A stretch of 64,000 nucleotides of DNA, taken from positions 124,001 to 188,000 of the forward strand of contig NC_026744.1 of the NCBI RefSeq assembly GCF_000210295.1. Direction: 5' to 3'. This stretch comes from Trypanosoma brucei gambiense DAL972 (lineage: Eukaryota > Euglenozoa > Kinetoplastea > Trypanosomatida > Trypanosomatidae). The notes under the pieces were generated by a model. The model was given only the letters and a program-made list of their open reading frames with translations, searched no databases and had not been told where the DNA came from. Shown piece by piece: positions 35,933 to 46,400 of the stretch; position 1 is the first letter of the stretch, and the number at the start of each line of letters is the position of its first letter. The translations under genes and the position numbers were made by a program.

Positions 35933-37159
35933 ATGGGTGTTTCGCTACCAAAGCCTGTCATGACGCACCTGCGGGAGCGCTGCGGGAATGACATATTTCG
36001 TTGCGGCTCTAGTTGCGTTAACGGATACCGAGAAAGTATGGAAGATGCACATCTCGTCTACCTTCAACCTTCATGGGGGTTCTTCGGTGTTTTCGACGGT
36101 CATGTTAACGATAATTGTTCACAATTTTTGGAAGGTGCTTGGAGGTCTGCCCTTGAGAAGGAAAACATGCCCATGTCGGATGACCGCATGAAGGAGCTTA
36201 CTCTCGCCATTGACAAAGAATGGATGGACAAGGCCTGTGATGGTGGGAGTACGGGTACTTTTTTCGTTGGCATGAAAGAAAACAACACCGTTCATCTGCA
36301 GGTGGGGAACGTGGGTGACTCGCGTGTTTTGGTTTGCGTTGACGGTAAAGCCAGGGCTATGACGGAGGATCACAAGCCGAACAACGCAGATGAAAGACGC
36401 CGAATTGAGGAGTGCGGTGGTCGTGTGGAAAGCAACCGCGTGGATGGAAGTCTAGCTGTAAGTCGGGCCTTCGGAGATCGGGACTATAAGGCAAATCCAA
36501 GTGGTGGCCAGCTTTCGCAGAAGGTCATCGCTCTCCCAGATGTGACTCATGTGGACGTGACTTGGGATAGCAAAGACTTCGCCGTACTATGTTGTGATGG
36601 TGTTTTTGAAGGTCAATTTTCCAATGAGGAGGTTGTGGACTTTATTAAGGAACAGATGGAACAAACGGATGACCTCGGCCTCATAGCCGGAAGGGTCTGC
36701 GAAGAGGCTGTCAATCGCGGTAGTCGCGACAATGTGTCCTGTGTCATCGTCCAGTTTAAGAGCGGCAAAGATTATGCAACGGCCGAGCACCTGGAGGTAG
36801 TTCCCGGACCGTTTTCCATCCCCCGCAACGGTACTTTCCGCAAGGTGTACAGTCTCATGGCGGAGAAGGGGGGCATGACAACGCAAGAGGTGCTAGAAAA
36901 GCGTTACGACTATCTGGCATCCCTGGAGGATAAGACAGCGCATATGGAAGAGTGGAAGGGCTTCAAGGATGGTCCACCGGCGAACCTGGAGGGAAAGGAG
37001 CGCACGGAATGGTTTTCTGAGCTCTTCGAGCAGTACGCAGCGGAAACTCCGTCAGACCCCAGGTCGGACAACATGGAGCGCATCCAAATGCTGCAGCAGC
37101 AGATAGGCATTCCGTTGCCCATGTTGCTTTCCATTATGTCGGGGCAGTCGGAAGAATGA
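35933..37159 (+). CDS. PP2C-family serine/threonine phosphatase
   Basis: A 408-residue protein. PP2C motifs in order: GYRESMEDAH (31-40), VFDGH with metal-binding D55-G56, GSTGTFF, GNVGDSRVLV, the TEDHKP loop, GRVESNRVDGSLAVSRAFGD, LCCDGVFE and SRDNVSCVIVQF with the metal-binding DN. Differences from the usual pattern are VND after DGH where most have GG, and CDGVFE where most have CDGIWD. Metal ligands are nevertheless present, so the enzyme is probably active with Mn2+ or Mg2+. A C-terminal extension of about 120 residues, helical and rich in charged residues, follows the catalytic domain and is not part of the family core. The MGVSLPKP start could be N-myristoylated (Gly2 with Ser5), suggesting membrane association. 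Substrates are unknown. Confidence 0.95.
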   Translation: MGVSLPKPVMTHLRERCGNDIFRCGSSCVNGYRESMEDAHLVYLQPSWGFFGVFDGHVNDNCSQFLEGAWRSALEKENMPMSDDRMKELTLAIDKEWMDKACDGGSTGTFFVGMKENNTVHLQVGNVGDSRVLVCVDGKARAMTEDHKPNNADERRRIEECGGRVESNRVDGSLAVSRAFGDRDYKANPSGGQLSQKVIALPDVTHVDVTWDSKDFAVLCCDGVFEGQFSNEEVVDFIKEQMEQTDDLGLIAGRVCEEAVNRGSRDNVSCVIVQFKSGKDYATAEHLEVVPGPFSIPRNGTFRKVYSLMAEKGGMTTQEVLEKRYDYLASLEDKTAHMEEWKGFKDGPPANLEGKERTEWFSELFEQYAAETPSDPRSDNMERIQMLQQQIGIPLPMLLSIMSGQSEE

Positions 37160-37167
37160 GTCCACAT

Positions 37168-37206
37168 GTGTGTCTGTGCGTGTGCGTGTGCGTGTGCGTG
37201 TGTGCT
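37168..37206 (+). repeat. GTGTGC-type repeat in the PP2C 3' UTR
   Basis: Alternating GT/GC purine-pyrimidine repeats beginning nine bases after the PP2C stop codon. Confidence 0.8.
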
Positions 37207-37560
37207 TGTATTTCGTGCGACGAAGGGGGGACTTGGTGGAGGTTACCAGGGTTTATCTATGAAAATGGCACCCGTCGGGAAGTCGTCTAATCGCTATTGG
37301 AGGTATGCAGAGGCAAACAACAAGATGATTTCGTTTATATACACAGGTGTTGCTAGTTGTTTGACCACACGAAGTACCCGGGGGTGTAGCAGCTCCAACT
37401 TAATCAACAGCCGAAAATGTGACTCGACATATTTGTGCGGCCAAGGCCAGTGTGCTTGTATGCTTGCCGTCTGCCATACTTGGTCGTCTCGGTATGCCCG
37501 GTTGTATGTATTTAGGCAAAGGTCAACTTTATATATGTACGTTTCTCGTAAGGGCGCCTC

Positions 37561-37584
37561 TATATATATATATATATATATATA
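37561..37584. repeat. TA dinucleotide microsatellite
   Basis: Twelve uninterrupted TA units, followed by imperfect copies to about 37604. Confidence 0.9.
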
Positions 37585-40009
37585 CATATACGCATATATA
37601 TATCATTTGTTTACTTTTAAAGAGGATTAAAGATGAGAGGCAAATGCCAAGGAAGGTTGGGGCGACGCTTAGTATTGAGTTTTGGATGACGTGGACAACG
37701 TGAATAGAGGAGGTAATGTGATTCCCGCCGTGTGGCAACCTGGGATTGTGGCAATCCAAAACTGTGTTTCTACTCACGCAAGAGGAGGGAGGGGAACCGC
37801 AGATGGGAGGTGAGGCAACCCGAGCAGTGGCGACATTTTTGATACACTGACCGACAAAACCTCTTGAACTGGAAGAGTAGCGGGAACCGGTGATCACACA
37901 CTAATTGGAACTCAGTCATCATTGACCGCGCTTCCGAATGCCCCTTTTTATATGGGTCCGAATTCTGCACTTCCCTGGTTTAAGCTTGTGGTTGCATACA
38001 GGCGCATTTTCCCTTTTATTTCCCGCCCTATTTTTTCACTATTTCGCTGCTGTGTACAGTTTTATCATTCTGAACCGCGCGTTTGACCGCAACCTGTCGT
38101 AGTTCATTGTGCCGACTATATTGTTGTATGACCAATTTTTGGCAACAAAACGATGGGAGGAAAAGAGAACAGGTGGAGAAGGAATGCGCTCGACAGTGGG
38201 CGCATCAGAGGAGGAACTACCACACAAGGTGGTTTGAATGTGGATGGAAACCGTCTCTGTTTGTGGTAGCGAAGGTGCTTCTCCAACGCTTCCTCTACCG
38301 TCTGTCACTCACCTTCTGATATGCAAAAGGGGCAAAAAAAAACACCAAGCGGTAGCACATGCATTTTTTTCTTTTAAGGGGGGGGGAGAGTCGTAGAGTG
38401 TGGCAATGACGTTCCAATTTGCGTGATGCCATACCAACACTTCTTTTTTTTTTTTTGCCCTATTGACGCCTGTAAAACCTTTTCGAGGTCACTATGGTGG
38501 AAGAAAGGGTGCCGTTGGTTCTCTTTTCCATGCCACGGGCCATTCGTGATGGAATTGGAACTACTTCCCCTTGAGCGTGCTCCCCTGTCGACTTTGTTGT
38601 GTGACATGCGGTGCCAGAGTGTGTTAGTGGTTGTTGAACCAAAGAAATATGAAACTACGTGTTTGGACCTTTTAAGATTTTTGTTCCAGCTTAGCTTTTT
38701 CGGTCTTTGTTCTCCTGCTGCTTTTGGTGGCTGTACTGGGGTGCAGAAGTGCGTTCTTTTAGTGTGTTTCTAACCCCCAGAGACCTGTTGTCAGAGAGAG
38801 GAAAGAAAGAGCATACACATATATCTATATATCTGCATTTATATGTATATGTATATGTATATATGTGTGATGACCTTTATGTGTTGTACACACTTAAGCA
38901 CCGACGCGCAAACGCATGAGCACACCCGCGAGGATGCGTGTGGGCTCATTTTACACATGTTGTCTAGGTTAGGTGGTGGGAGAATGGAGGAGGTGAAGGG
39001 AAGGGAGGAAGAAGAAGAAGAATGGGAGAAGCGGTGAGAAAGAGTAAGTGAAGTGTGCTGGAGTAGTAACCTTCGAGAGCATGGTGTGCGACGTTGTGCC
39101 TCTTATGCAACATTTATAACTAAGGGCTTCGTAACTTCCTTTTTGTGTTGGTCCGGTTAGGCCGGTGAGCGGGTGAGAGAATTAACCATGAAAAGGAGAA
39201 AACAGGAAGAGGGGAAAAGGAAAAGGAAACAGCAAAATATAAGAAGACTCGCTAATAGTGGTACAGAAGTGGAGTGGATTGAATTGTAAAAAGAAAGCAG
39301 AAAAGAAAGATGAGAGGTGCTTATTTAAAAATATGTAATAACGGGAAATGTGCACTCTCTCGTGCCAAAATACTTGTCCTCACCGATACGCACGATGGGC
39401 GAGAACGGAACATGAAGATCCTCGGAGGAAGTTAGGTAGATTAATAATGGGAAGGTTGATGCTCAATAAGAAACGTATGATATGAGAAGCGATGGGAGAA
39501 GAAGAAACAGGTAAAGGGGAAAATAATGGTAACTAAAGGGCTGACTGTCGCGAATGAATGACTGAAATTCAGCAGCTCTGTTTTCGGCTCGTGCGTGGGG
39601 GGGGAATGGAGGGAAGGGGTGACGTTGGCAGGAGGAGGTGTGGAGTCTGTGAGTGCGTGGACCTAACACTGCGCCGTCTGGAGGGTTCGGTATTTCGGTT
39701 CTCAATTCTTCGCGCCTTTTTCTTCCTTGCTTTTCTCCCGTATTTTCTCCCGAAACTTTTGGGGGGATGAGGAGGAGGAGAGTTGGAGTACAGCAGCCTC
39801 TTTTGTGCTTCCCTTGCAGTTGCTTATTGATGTTTTTTGTTTTTGCTGAAGGACAGCCTCCTGAATGTTACAGTTTCCCTTTTGCGTATCACGTCTATCT
39901 TGAGAGTGAAACAAATTGTATCTTTGAGCACCCAATAGTTTTGCGAGGGATATTCCCCAGAGCCTCGTCTTTTGCCTCGTTTTCTTTCCTCTGCATCCTT
40001 TTCCTCCAC

Positions 40010-40029
40010 CTGTGTACTTTCCCTTACAG
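40010..40029 (+). promoter_or_regulatory. Predicted spliced-leader acceptor for the SKP1-like gene
   Basis: A long C/T tract (ending ctgtgtactttcccttacag) has AG at 40028-40029. It lies inside the longer frame and fixes the start at 40067. Confidence 0.7.
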
Positions 40030-40066
40030 CAAGGTGTGCGGTGGTCATTTGTCGCTGAGTGGGTGC

Positions 40067-40804
40067 ATGGCGTCAGAGAAGTCACTACAACCTCTGGAAC
40101 TCCAGTTCACCACGCGTTGCTCCAATGACGACACTTCGGAAACGGACGCTCAGTGTGTGCGAGTATGCGTTGAAGGTGGCGTTGTCTTCCAGTGCCCTGC
40201 GTCGATGCTGCGTGAGGGTTGTTTGGCAATGTCGGAATTATTTCCTCCGGGGAGCGCCACATCGGGGAATGCGACCGCCGGAGATAACGTGAAGCTACCC
40301 GCTCTTTCGATAGAGGGCAGGGCTTTTGAAAATGTGGCGCTGTATCTGGAGCACTTTTACAACGTACCAGCATCCGATTCCCCCGTGGACTGTGATGCTG
40401 CGACCGACCTGAAGGATATTCGTCCAACGAGTTTGTCGTGCCCCCTCCAATTCCAGGAGTTGTACGAACTCACGGAGTGGGAACACCGGTTCGTTGTGCA
40501 ACGACTACTCATGCTCCCTAGAGAGAAGTGGTATCTATGTAAGGAGGGGAAATGGGTAGATTTAATTTCAGGAGCGGGGGTAGCACGGGGGATGATGATA
40601 GACGTTTCGCATCTCTTGCGTGTGTTAAACGCTGCTGTTACATTAGACATTCCACCGCTGCGTTGCCTGTGCGGTGCGGTTTTCGCTAACTTGTTGTTGG
40701 ATTTGGATGAGGTGGACATGTTGGAGTTGATGGGTGTCAAGGAACAGTTGGGGCCGGAGGAAGAACAGGCGCTTGTTAAAGCTTACCCGTGGCTAAGCCT
40801 GTAG
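40067..40804 (+). CDS. SKP1-family protein
   Basis: A 245-residue protein with SKP1 architecture. An N-terminal BTB/POZ-like part (about 20-125) includes VFQCPASMLREGCLAM and a Leu-rich strand. An expanded, disordered loop sits where SKP1 has its acidic loop. The C-terminal SKP1 dimerisation helices read LLRVLNAAVTLDIPPLRCLCG, followed by the FANLL...DMLELMGVKEQLGPEEEQ block (SKP1: NYLDI..L...C..VA..I.G....EIR..F.I..D...EEE) and a terminal W. SKP1 links F-box proteins to cullin 1 in SCF ubiquitin ligases. It is about 85 residues longer than canonical SKP1, so this may be a divergent paralogue. The frame extends 138 codons upstream, but the acceptor at 40028-40029 makes ATG 40067 the first start, with a 37-base leader. 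Confidence 0.88.
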   Translation: MASEKSLQPLELQFTTRCSNDDTSETDAQCVRVCVEGGVVFQCPASMLREGCLAMSELFPPGSATSGNATAGDNVKLPALSIEGRAFENVALYLEHFYNVPASDSPVDCDAATDLKDIRPTSLSCPLQFQELYELTEWEHRFVVQRLLMLPREKWYLCKEGKWVDLISGAGVARGMMIDVSHLLRVLNAAVTLDIPPLRCLCGAVFANLLLDLDEVDMLELMGVKEQLGPEEEQALVKAYPWLSL

Positions 40805-41832
40805 CGGCTGTTTGTGTGTACTGGGGATCTTCAAAGTCTCCCTGCGGAGCGGGTTAGTGGCGGGAACATACCGTTGGCAACCTGTTTCGGTCACTGTACT
40901 TTTTTTTTTTTGGGGGGGGAATGGGTGTTGACGAGACTTCACGCGTGTGGCAAAAGCCTACTTGCTCCCGCAGAGGGAGACCTGTGTAGTTCTTCACTTC
41001 TGCCTTACCGTACCCTCGCGTTCAAATGCGTCGTGGCCGCTTAACATACCTTTTCCTCCGTCTAACCCGTCTCAGTTTGAGTTGGGGTGCACTGGAATCC
41101 CACATACTGACGAACTTCGTTGTGGTTTATAGGCGTTTTGTCGAGGTTATTGCACCGTAAAGTCCTATTGCCCAGTCACGGACTGACATGATCGAGTCGG
41201 ATGGACTTTGAGTGAGAAATACGGGCTTCGTGTGCGGATCATCTTATGTGTGCCGTTTCAATCTTGTGTTATGTGCTGCTCCGCGGAAGTTCAGTGGGTG
41301 TACCAGAGGCATATCTACGTTCTTCCGTCCTCAGTCACTTCAACACTATATCGAGGGGAATCTCCTTCGTTTTCTTTTTTGCGGGGAACTCCCCCCCCGC
41401 TGATATTTCCAATGCTGCTTTTTTCCTCCCATCGTTTCGATGTGCGATAGTCTGTGGAGAGATAGGCAATTTTCAAGACAAATAGGAAAGCAAGGAGGAA
41501 CCGATAAGGGATTTGCTTTCGAGGTTTAATAGGGCAAATTCAAAAATTATTACTTTTGCGTCGAAGGTTAGTCGACGAGGGAGGTCCGTTTTTTTTGTTT
41601 CCTTTCGCTATTTTGGTTGATTTCTTCCATTTGGAGGGATCGTAATCATGGGGTTTAGCGACGGAGCCGTTGTCAAGCTGCTACACAAAATCGTAGGCGA
41701 TCAAAGTGTTCCCCAAGCGGAACAATTCCCAAGTTTTGGTGGCTTCAAAAGCATGATTTCCCCACTCCGTTGGTTTTCGTGTTCAGTGGTGAGAGTTGGC
41801 CGACTTCTTTACAATCCTGTTCCTTACAAGAA
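40805..41832. other. Intergenic spacer with two candidate acceptors for the cyclin gene
   Basis: This is the SKP1-like 3' UTR, including an 8-base G tract after a T tract (about 40901-40919), and the cyclin leader. Acceptors are AG 41635-41636 after a long pyrimidine run, and AG 41829-41830. Confidence 0.55.
41829..41830 (+). promoter_or_regulatory. Predicted proximal spliced-leader acceptor for the cyclin
   Basis: The tract cttctttacaatcctgttcc is followed by ttacaAG. It would leave a 2-base leader before ATG 41833, or 23 bases before ATG 41854. Confidence 0.5.
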
Positions 41833-43491
41833 ATGGGAAGTTGCTCTTTCTCCATGGCGCCAGACGACTCACTCACATCACTGCAGCTTGAGTCGCCTTC
41901 GATTATTGACGAGGAGGGATCTGCATCCGGTGACTGCGGTTCGCGAGGGGCTCTGATGACTCGGTTCCAACTGGTGGGCACAGTGTTTGTCATAGAACGT
42001 TATCAACTCTTTTCCACGAAAGACTCGGCATCTAAATCATTTTCAGAAGAATGCAACGAGGTGACTAGGTCGACTGTCATTGTCCGCGTTACGATTGATG
42101 CAAGCAGATCTCTTGGTGACCAGAAGGTTGTGGCTCGCCCAGTGGTGCTCTCGGAGGATGAGGGATTGCACCATGCGTTTTTTAACACCCTCAAACCAGT
42201 GGTTCGGTTGAACATGTCGATTTGTGATGAAGCTTCCGACAGTAGCGCCACATTTGGTAGTTCACCGAGCGATGCGGAGAGTGGTCAGGGCCTTTCAGGA
42301 TCACAAAGTAGTGGAGACAGCAACAGTGACTGGACTAATGGCCTATCCTATGGAAACTGTGCTGCGGAGCCCACGCCACTTCACCCGAATCCAGTTGATT
42401 CGCACCCGGCGCCTGGCACTGTTCATGGTGATGCCGTGGACAAGGCCTGTGAACCGTCCACTTTTCCAAGTACATCACTTCCTACTGGTTTCGATCTCCG
42501 CCGCGCAACAATTTACAGCATGCTTGATCAAGAAGCGTACCAGAACATTGAGGTGTACAGGGGTTGGAATAATTTAACCGATGAGTGGAGTGACGTGAGC
42601 CGCCCCGCTGTTGTTAACCTCATCGACGTTATCGTCACCTGTTTGAAGTGTTCACGCGCTGCCGCACATGCTGCTATCTCGTACTTAGACGCCTACGTGG
42701 CCGGCGTGGACAACCTGCCGAGGGGGCGGACTTTCTTCAGCGGCATTGTTCATGCCTGTGCTGTTTTGGGTTGCAAACAGGTGGATCATTTCTTTTCTCC
42801 AACCAAGCAGTTTATGGAGTACCTTCGTTCCTCTTGCCGGATTACTGGGAAGGACTTTGTTCGCTTTGAGCTTGAGGTGCTGGTAAAACTGGACTTCCGC
42901 CTGCAGCAGCTTACATCTTTGGAGATTGTTGAAACCCTCCTGCACCTCTGTGGTGGCGCTGCTATCGAGGAGGCACTGGAGGCACGGTGCCGACGGCGGG
43001 AACTGGCTCGTTGGGACAAAGCTGCTGCATGGGATGCAGAGAGCACAACAAAGGTTGACTGTGAGGGCACCTTACGGGGCTTGGGCCAATGGTTGAAGCT
43101 TTGTGACTGTGCTCGCCTCCTTAACGACGTTGTTGTGCGTGAGACAAGGTCGACGATGCTCCGTCCCGTCGTTTTAGGCGTTGCAATCGTTGTGGCTGCG
43201 GCAAGGTGGGTCGCGTACCGCCTTCCACAACCACTGCTTGAATTAGTCCCCACGAGGTTCGCAAGCGCAGCGTGGGCTGATGAGGGGCCAGTGTTGGACG
43301 AAATGAGCTTCCAGCTTCTGGTCACCTTTGCCGAACGCGCGAGGTTGCGTGACGACGATCAAGCCCATTGTGGCATCGGTGAGGAATTGATTACAGGCCT
43401 TGAGTTTGTCGAAGAGTGCCTTCGGTTTTGTGACGGAGGGACTCTGGACGAGGTTCTTCGCCAGCGGTATCGTCACACATTAAAATCATAG
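41833..43491 (+). CDS. Cyclin-box protein (mitotic/CYC family-like)
   Basis: A 552-residue protein. The first 240 residues are Ser-rich and poorly structured. A cyclin N-domain lies at about 256-370: RPAVVNLIDVIVTCLKCSRA, then AISYLDAYVA, RTFFSGIVHACAVLGCKQVD and KDFVRFELEVLVKLDFRL. This matches the five-helix cyclin fold (R..LV.WL..V..., YLD.FL, ...A.L.ASK.., E..IL..L.F.L). Two further helical segments (residues about 400-540) with VVLGVAIVVAAARW and LVTFAERARL probably form the second cyclin repeat. Cyclins bind and steer CRK kinases, and the closest general type is the B/mitotic group. I cannot name which CYC this is. The frame extends 21 codons further to a TTG; ATG 41833 is the first ATG and 41854, in a tccatggc context, the second. 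Confidence 0.85.
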   Translation: MGSCSFSMAPDDSLTSLQLESPSIIDEEGSASGDCGSRGALMTRFQLVGTVFVIERYQLFSTKDSASKSFSEECNEVTRSTVIVRVTIDASRSLGDQKVVARPVVLSEDEGLHHAFFNTLKPVVRLNMSICDEASDSSATFGSSPSDAESGQGLSGSQSSGDSNSDWTNGLSYGNCAAEPTPLHPNPVDSHPAPGTVHGDAVDKACEPSTFPSTSLPTGFDLRRATIYSMLDQEAYQNIEVYRGWNNLTDEWSDVSRPAVVNLIDVIVTCLKCSRAAAHAAISYLDAYVAGVDNLPRGRTFFSGIVHACAVLGCKQVDHFFSPTKQFMEYLRSSCRITGKDFVRFELEVLVKLDFRLQQLTSLEIVETLLHLCGGAAIEEALEARCRRRELARWDKAAAWDAESTTKVDCEGTLRGLGQWLKLCDCARLLNDVVVRETRSTMLRPVVLGVAIVVAAARWVAYRLPQPLLELVPTRFASAAWADEGPVLDEMSFQLLVTFAERARLRDDDQAHCGIGEELITGLEFVEECLRFCDGGTLDEVLRQRYRHTLKS

Positions 43492-46400
43492 GGATAAATT
43501 TTTAAGGGTCATCTTTAAGGGAAATGAGAACATTTTTTTTCTCTCTTTTTGCGTATGTGATGGATGGGGTGATCATTCATAGAAACTTTCAATTTGTTAA
43601 TTACCAATGTGTGATTCTTCACATGCGGGTTTAATACTGCGTGCCGTTACACAATTCGTGCGGCCGTATATATGAATTACTTTATGTTTGTTGGGATGGT
43701 AAAGGTACAGTTTTTTTAAAAAGGGAAATTTGATATTCGTAATTGGATGAGGGAGGTGTTGAGAGCCGTTTTTAAAACGTGCGCACTCCCACAAATTCAC
43801 ATGCCAGAAAAAAATAATAATAACAGAAAAATAATGAGGTAAAAGTAGCATGAAGTGAATGAAGACGTTATATGGTAAATAATGGATGGTAAAACATAAA
43901 CTGACATCATTGAATTTTGTTTTTATAGGAAGGTGAAAGAAAACATGGGTGTGTTAGAAGGCGAAGGACAGCGGCGTAGCGCTGCATGTTGTATGTGGCA
44001 TGCAGTTGGTTTGTGGACTTTAGGTTCCTCCAACTGCTGCTCGCGTAGGGGACCAATGAAGGAGGTGAGATTTTCATTTGCTTTTTTTTTTATTTTGCCG
44101 TGTTTATCTTCTTTTCTACTTTCACTCCTTTCCTTCTTTTTCTATCGTTTAGGGATGGGGGCCGTGCTATCAGAAAGGAGGCTTTTACCTCATTGAAAGG
44201 AATGCACTGACACGCCCCGTTGGTGTCGATTTTCGTGTTATGGACCCATTTCCATTTTCATTTTGTTTCCGCTGTTATTATTATTATTTTTATGTTTTTC
44301 TTTTTATTTGGAGTGTGCAAGGGAGGGTAGTTTGTTTGTGTTATGTTTTGTTGTGTCGTGCTTTTTTTTTTTGTTTTCTGCTGGTGAGGAACATGGGGCA
44401 ATGTTGAAATATTTCTGTTTGGACCGCTCCGTAAGAGGCAGTCTCATGTGTGGAGCCTTTTTTTTTCCATTGTTTAGGTGAGAAGATGACGGAGAAGAAA
44501 AAGTGGTGCACTTCAAGTGGGCATTTTAATTCTCCCCCATACTTTTTCCTTTTCCCATATGAAGAATTTTGGTTTTTATTCCCCTTCATTTATATCTTTA
44601 TTTTTCGTCTTTGTAGTTCTTTTGAACAAAAGAAAACAGAAAACTTCGCCATTCTCTCGTTGGTTGTGTGCTACTTTTTACTCGAGGTGATTCTTCTTCT
44701 TGTACAAGTGCCCGCAGCCGTGGGTGTTTGTTTTTCATACCATTGATTTTCTTGAGGGGAGAAGCAGAAGAAGAAATGATCCCACTGAGGTGTGGCACTA
44801 ACGATAATAAAGGCTATAAGAAACATGGGAAATAGAACAAGTTTGTGAGACCTTGTTCTCGCCGTGTTTTCTATTCCCTATTTATGCCCTATTTCTATTG
44901 TTTCGCGTCACGTTATGATGGTGATAGTCCCTTAGGAGTCGATTTTGAGGTTGCTGGGCTACACCTCCAGTGTACCGACGGGGTCGGTTGTGTGAAGATG
45001 CGGTTATTACCGCTTTGTCAACACGCGGCGGCCTTGTGCCTTTTTTTTCTTTTATTTCCGCCGGTGTGGTTCCCCTACACTGCATTTTCTGTTGTTTTTT
45101 TTCTTCTACCCTCCAGCATTTTTTTTTTGACATTTGTTTTGTTCTTGGTTTGCCGCGCCACCTTCCCCCCTCCGCGTATGTTACAATGTCTCAAGCCCAT
45201 GTGCCGTCAAAAAGCCCATTTTTGTGGCGCCAACAACCAAAACAAGTAACAGAGTGGATGGAAACGTGAGAAACGTGGGAGGACGAAAATATTCAAAAGC
45301 AGCGCAGCTGCAGGTGTGGTGGCGCGAACGGGAATTACAGTAAGTTGACATGTGTTATCCCCCCCCTTTTGACTCTAGCATTTCTTTAGCATAATTTTTC
45401 ATTCATTTTTTCCCCACCATTTTTTTGTTCTTATTTTTCAGCCTTTCTTTCCCACGCGGCGCGGTGCCTCAGTGGCCTTTTGTGTGTATCTAGACGCGCA
45501 GGCTCTCATTTTGTTGAAGCGTTATGCGGGGTTGTGGTGAAGGTTCGTTGTTTACCGACGTTCACTTATTTTTCATTTTTCTACTCGCTTATTATTTTTC
45601 CTTTCTTTTTCCGTTTTATCTTTATGCTTTTGTTGTATTTATTTTTCGTTTTTTTTCTCTGTTTAAATAATTGTGTGGGTAAAAAAAAATATTTTTTTGC
45701 CAAATCTTTCCTCCTTATTTAAAAAAAAATATGAAACGTATATGTGTGTGTTATATCCGTTTCAGCTTAATGGAGGTGCGGCCGTGGTATGTGTTTTCTC
45801 CACCTTGTTCCGTTTCATGTGCCGGCGTCATGGGGGTAGAGGTGTAAGGAGAATAGAGAAAAGTAAAGAAGTTACCCCCTAGCCATGAGAGCATTGTGTT
45901 AATTCACTTTGTGAATGATGCCGCTACATAAAACAGAAAGTCATACGTGTTAAATAGAGAGGGGAGGAAAGTGTGCCACACAAAGGCAGAGTACGTACGC
46001 TGCTTTTGTGAGATTTGAGCGCCTCTACAACCCACTTCTGTTGTATTTCTCGTTACCGTGATGGTTAATGCTGTTAATTTATTGGGTTGCGGCAACGGTC
46101 GGCATTTCCTCCACTGTAATTATTGAATGAGTGAAGAAACCGCAGGTTCTGTGAGAGTGTTTTTAATAGTAGGAGGTGTAGTGAGCAAAATATTTATGTA
46201 GAGTACAAGGAAACTAATGTTAGTGAGTGCTGGGTAAGTATATGAATGAACAGGGGGGAGGGTACTGAAGAGTTTTGAGGAGTATCTTTGAAAGGTTATT
46301 GGGGATATAAAGGGGCTTCCTCGCACTTCAGGAAAAAGAGGATTGGAAGTAAAAATGAAGTGAGGATGACGTATGGCGAACTGCTCGCCGTATCTTATGG

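Larger units (their letters stand above)
37160..40066. other. 2.9-kb gene-poor spacer
   Basis: No supported gene. It contains a GTGTGC-type repeat just after the PP2C stop, AT microsatellites, T tracts and G tracts at 38388-38396 (9 G) and 39597-39604 (8 G). It must contain the PP2C 3' UTR and the SKP1-like leader. Small frames on both strands open with GTG/TTG or are low-complexity. Confidence 0.55.

Noticed and set aside
39653..40066. N-terminal extension of the SKP1-like protein by 138 codons
   Set aside because: The extension is low-complexity and contains the strong acceptor at 40028-40029, so it would be spliced off.
44845..45249. 134-codon plus-strand frame in the 5-kb desert
   Set aside because: Opens with GTG and is mostly poly-Phe/Leu from T tracts.
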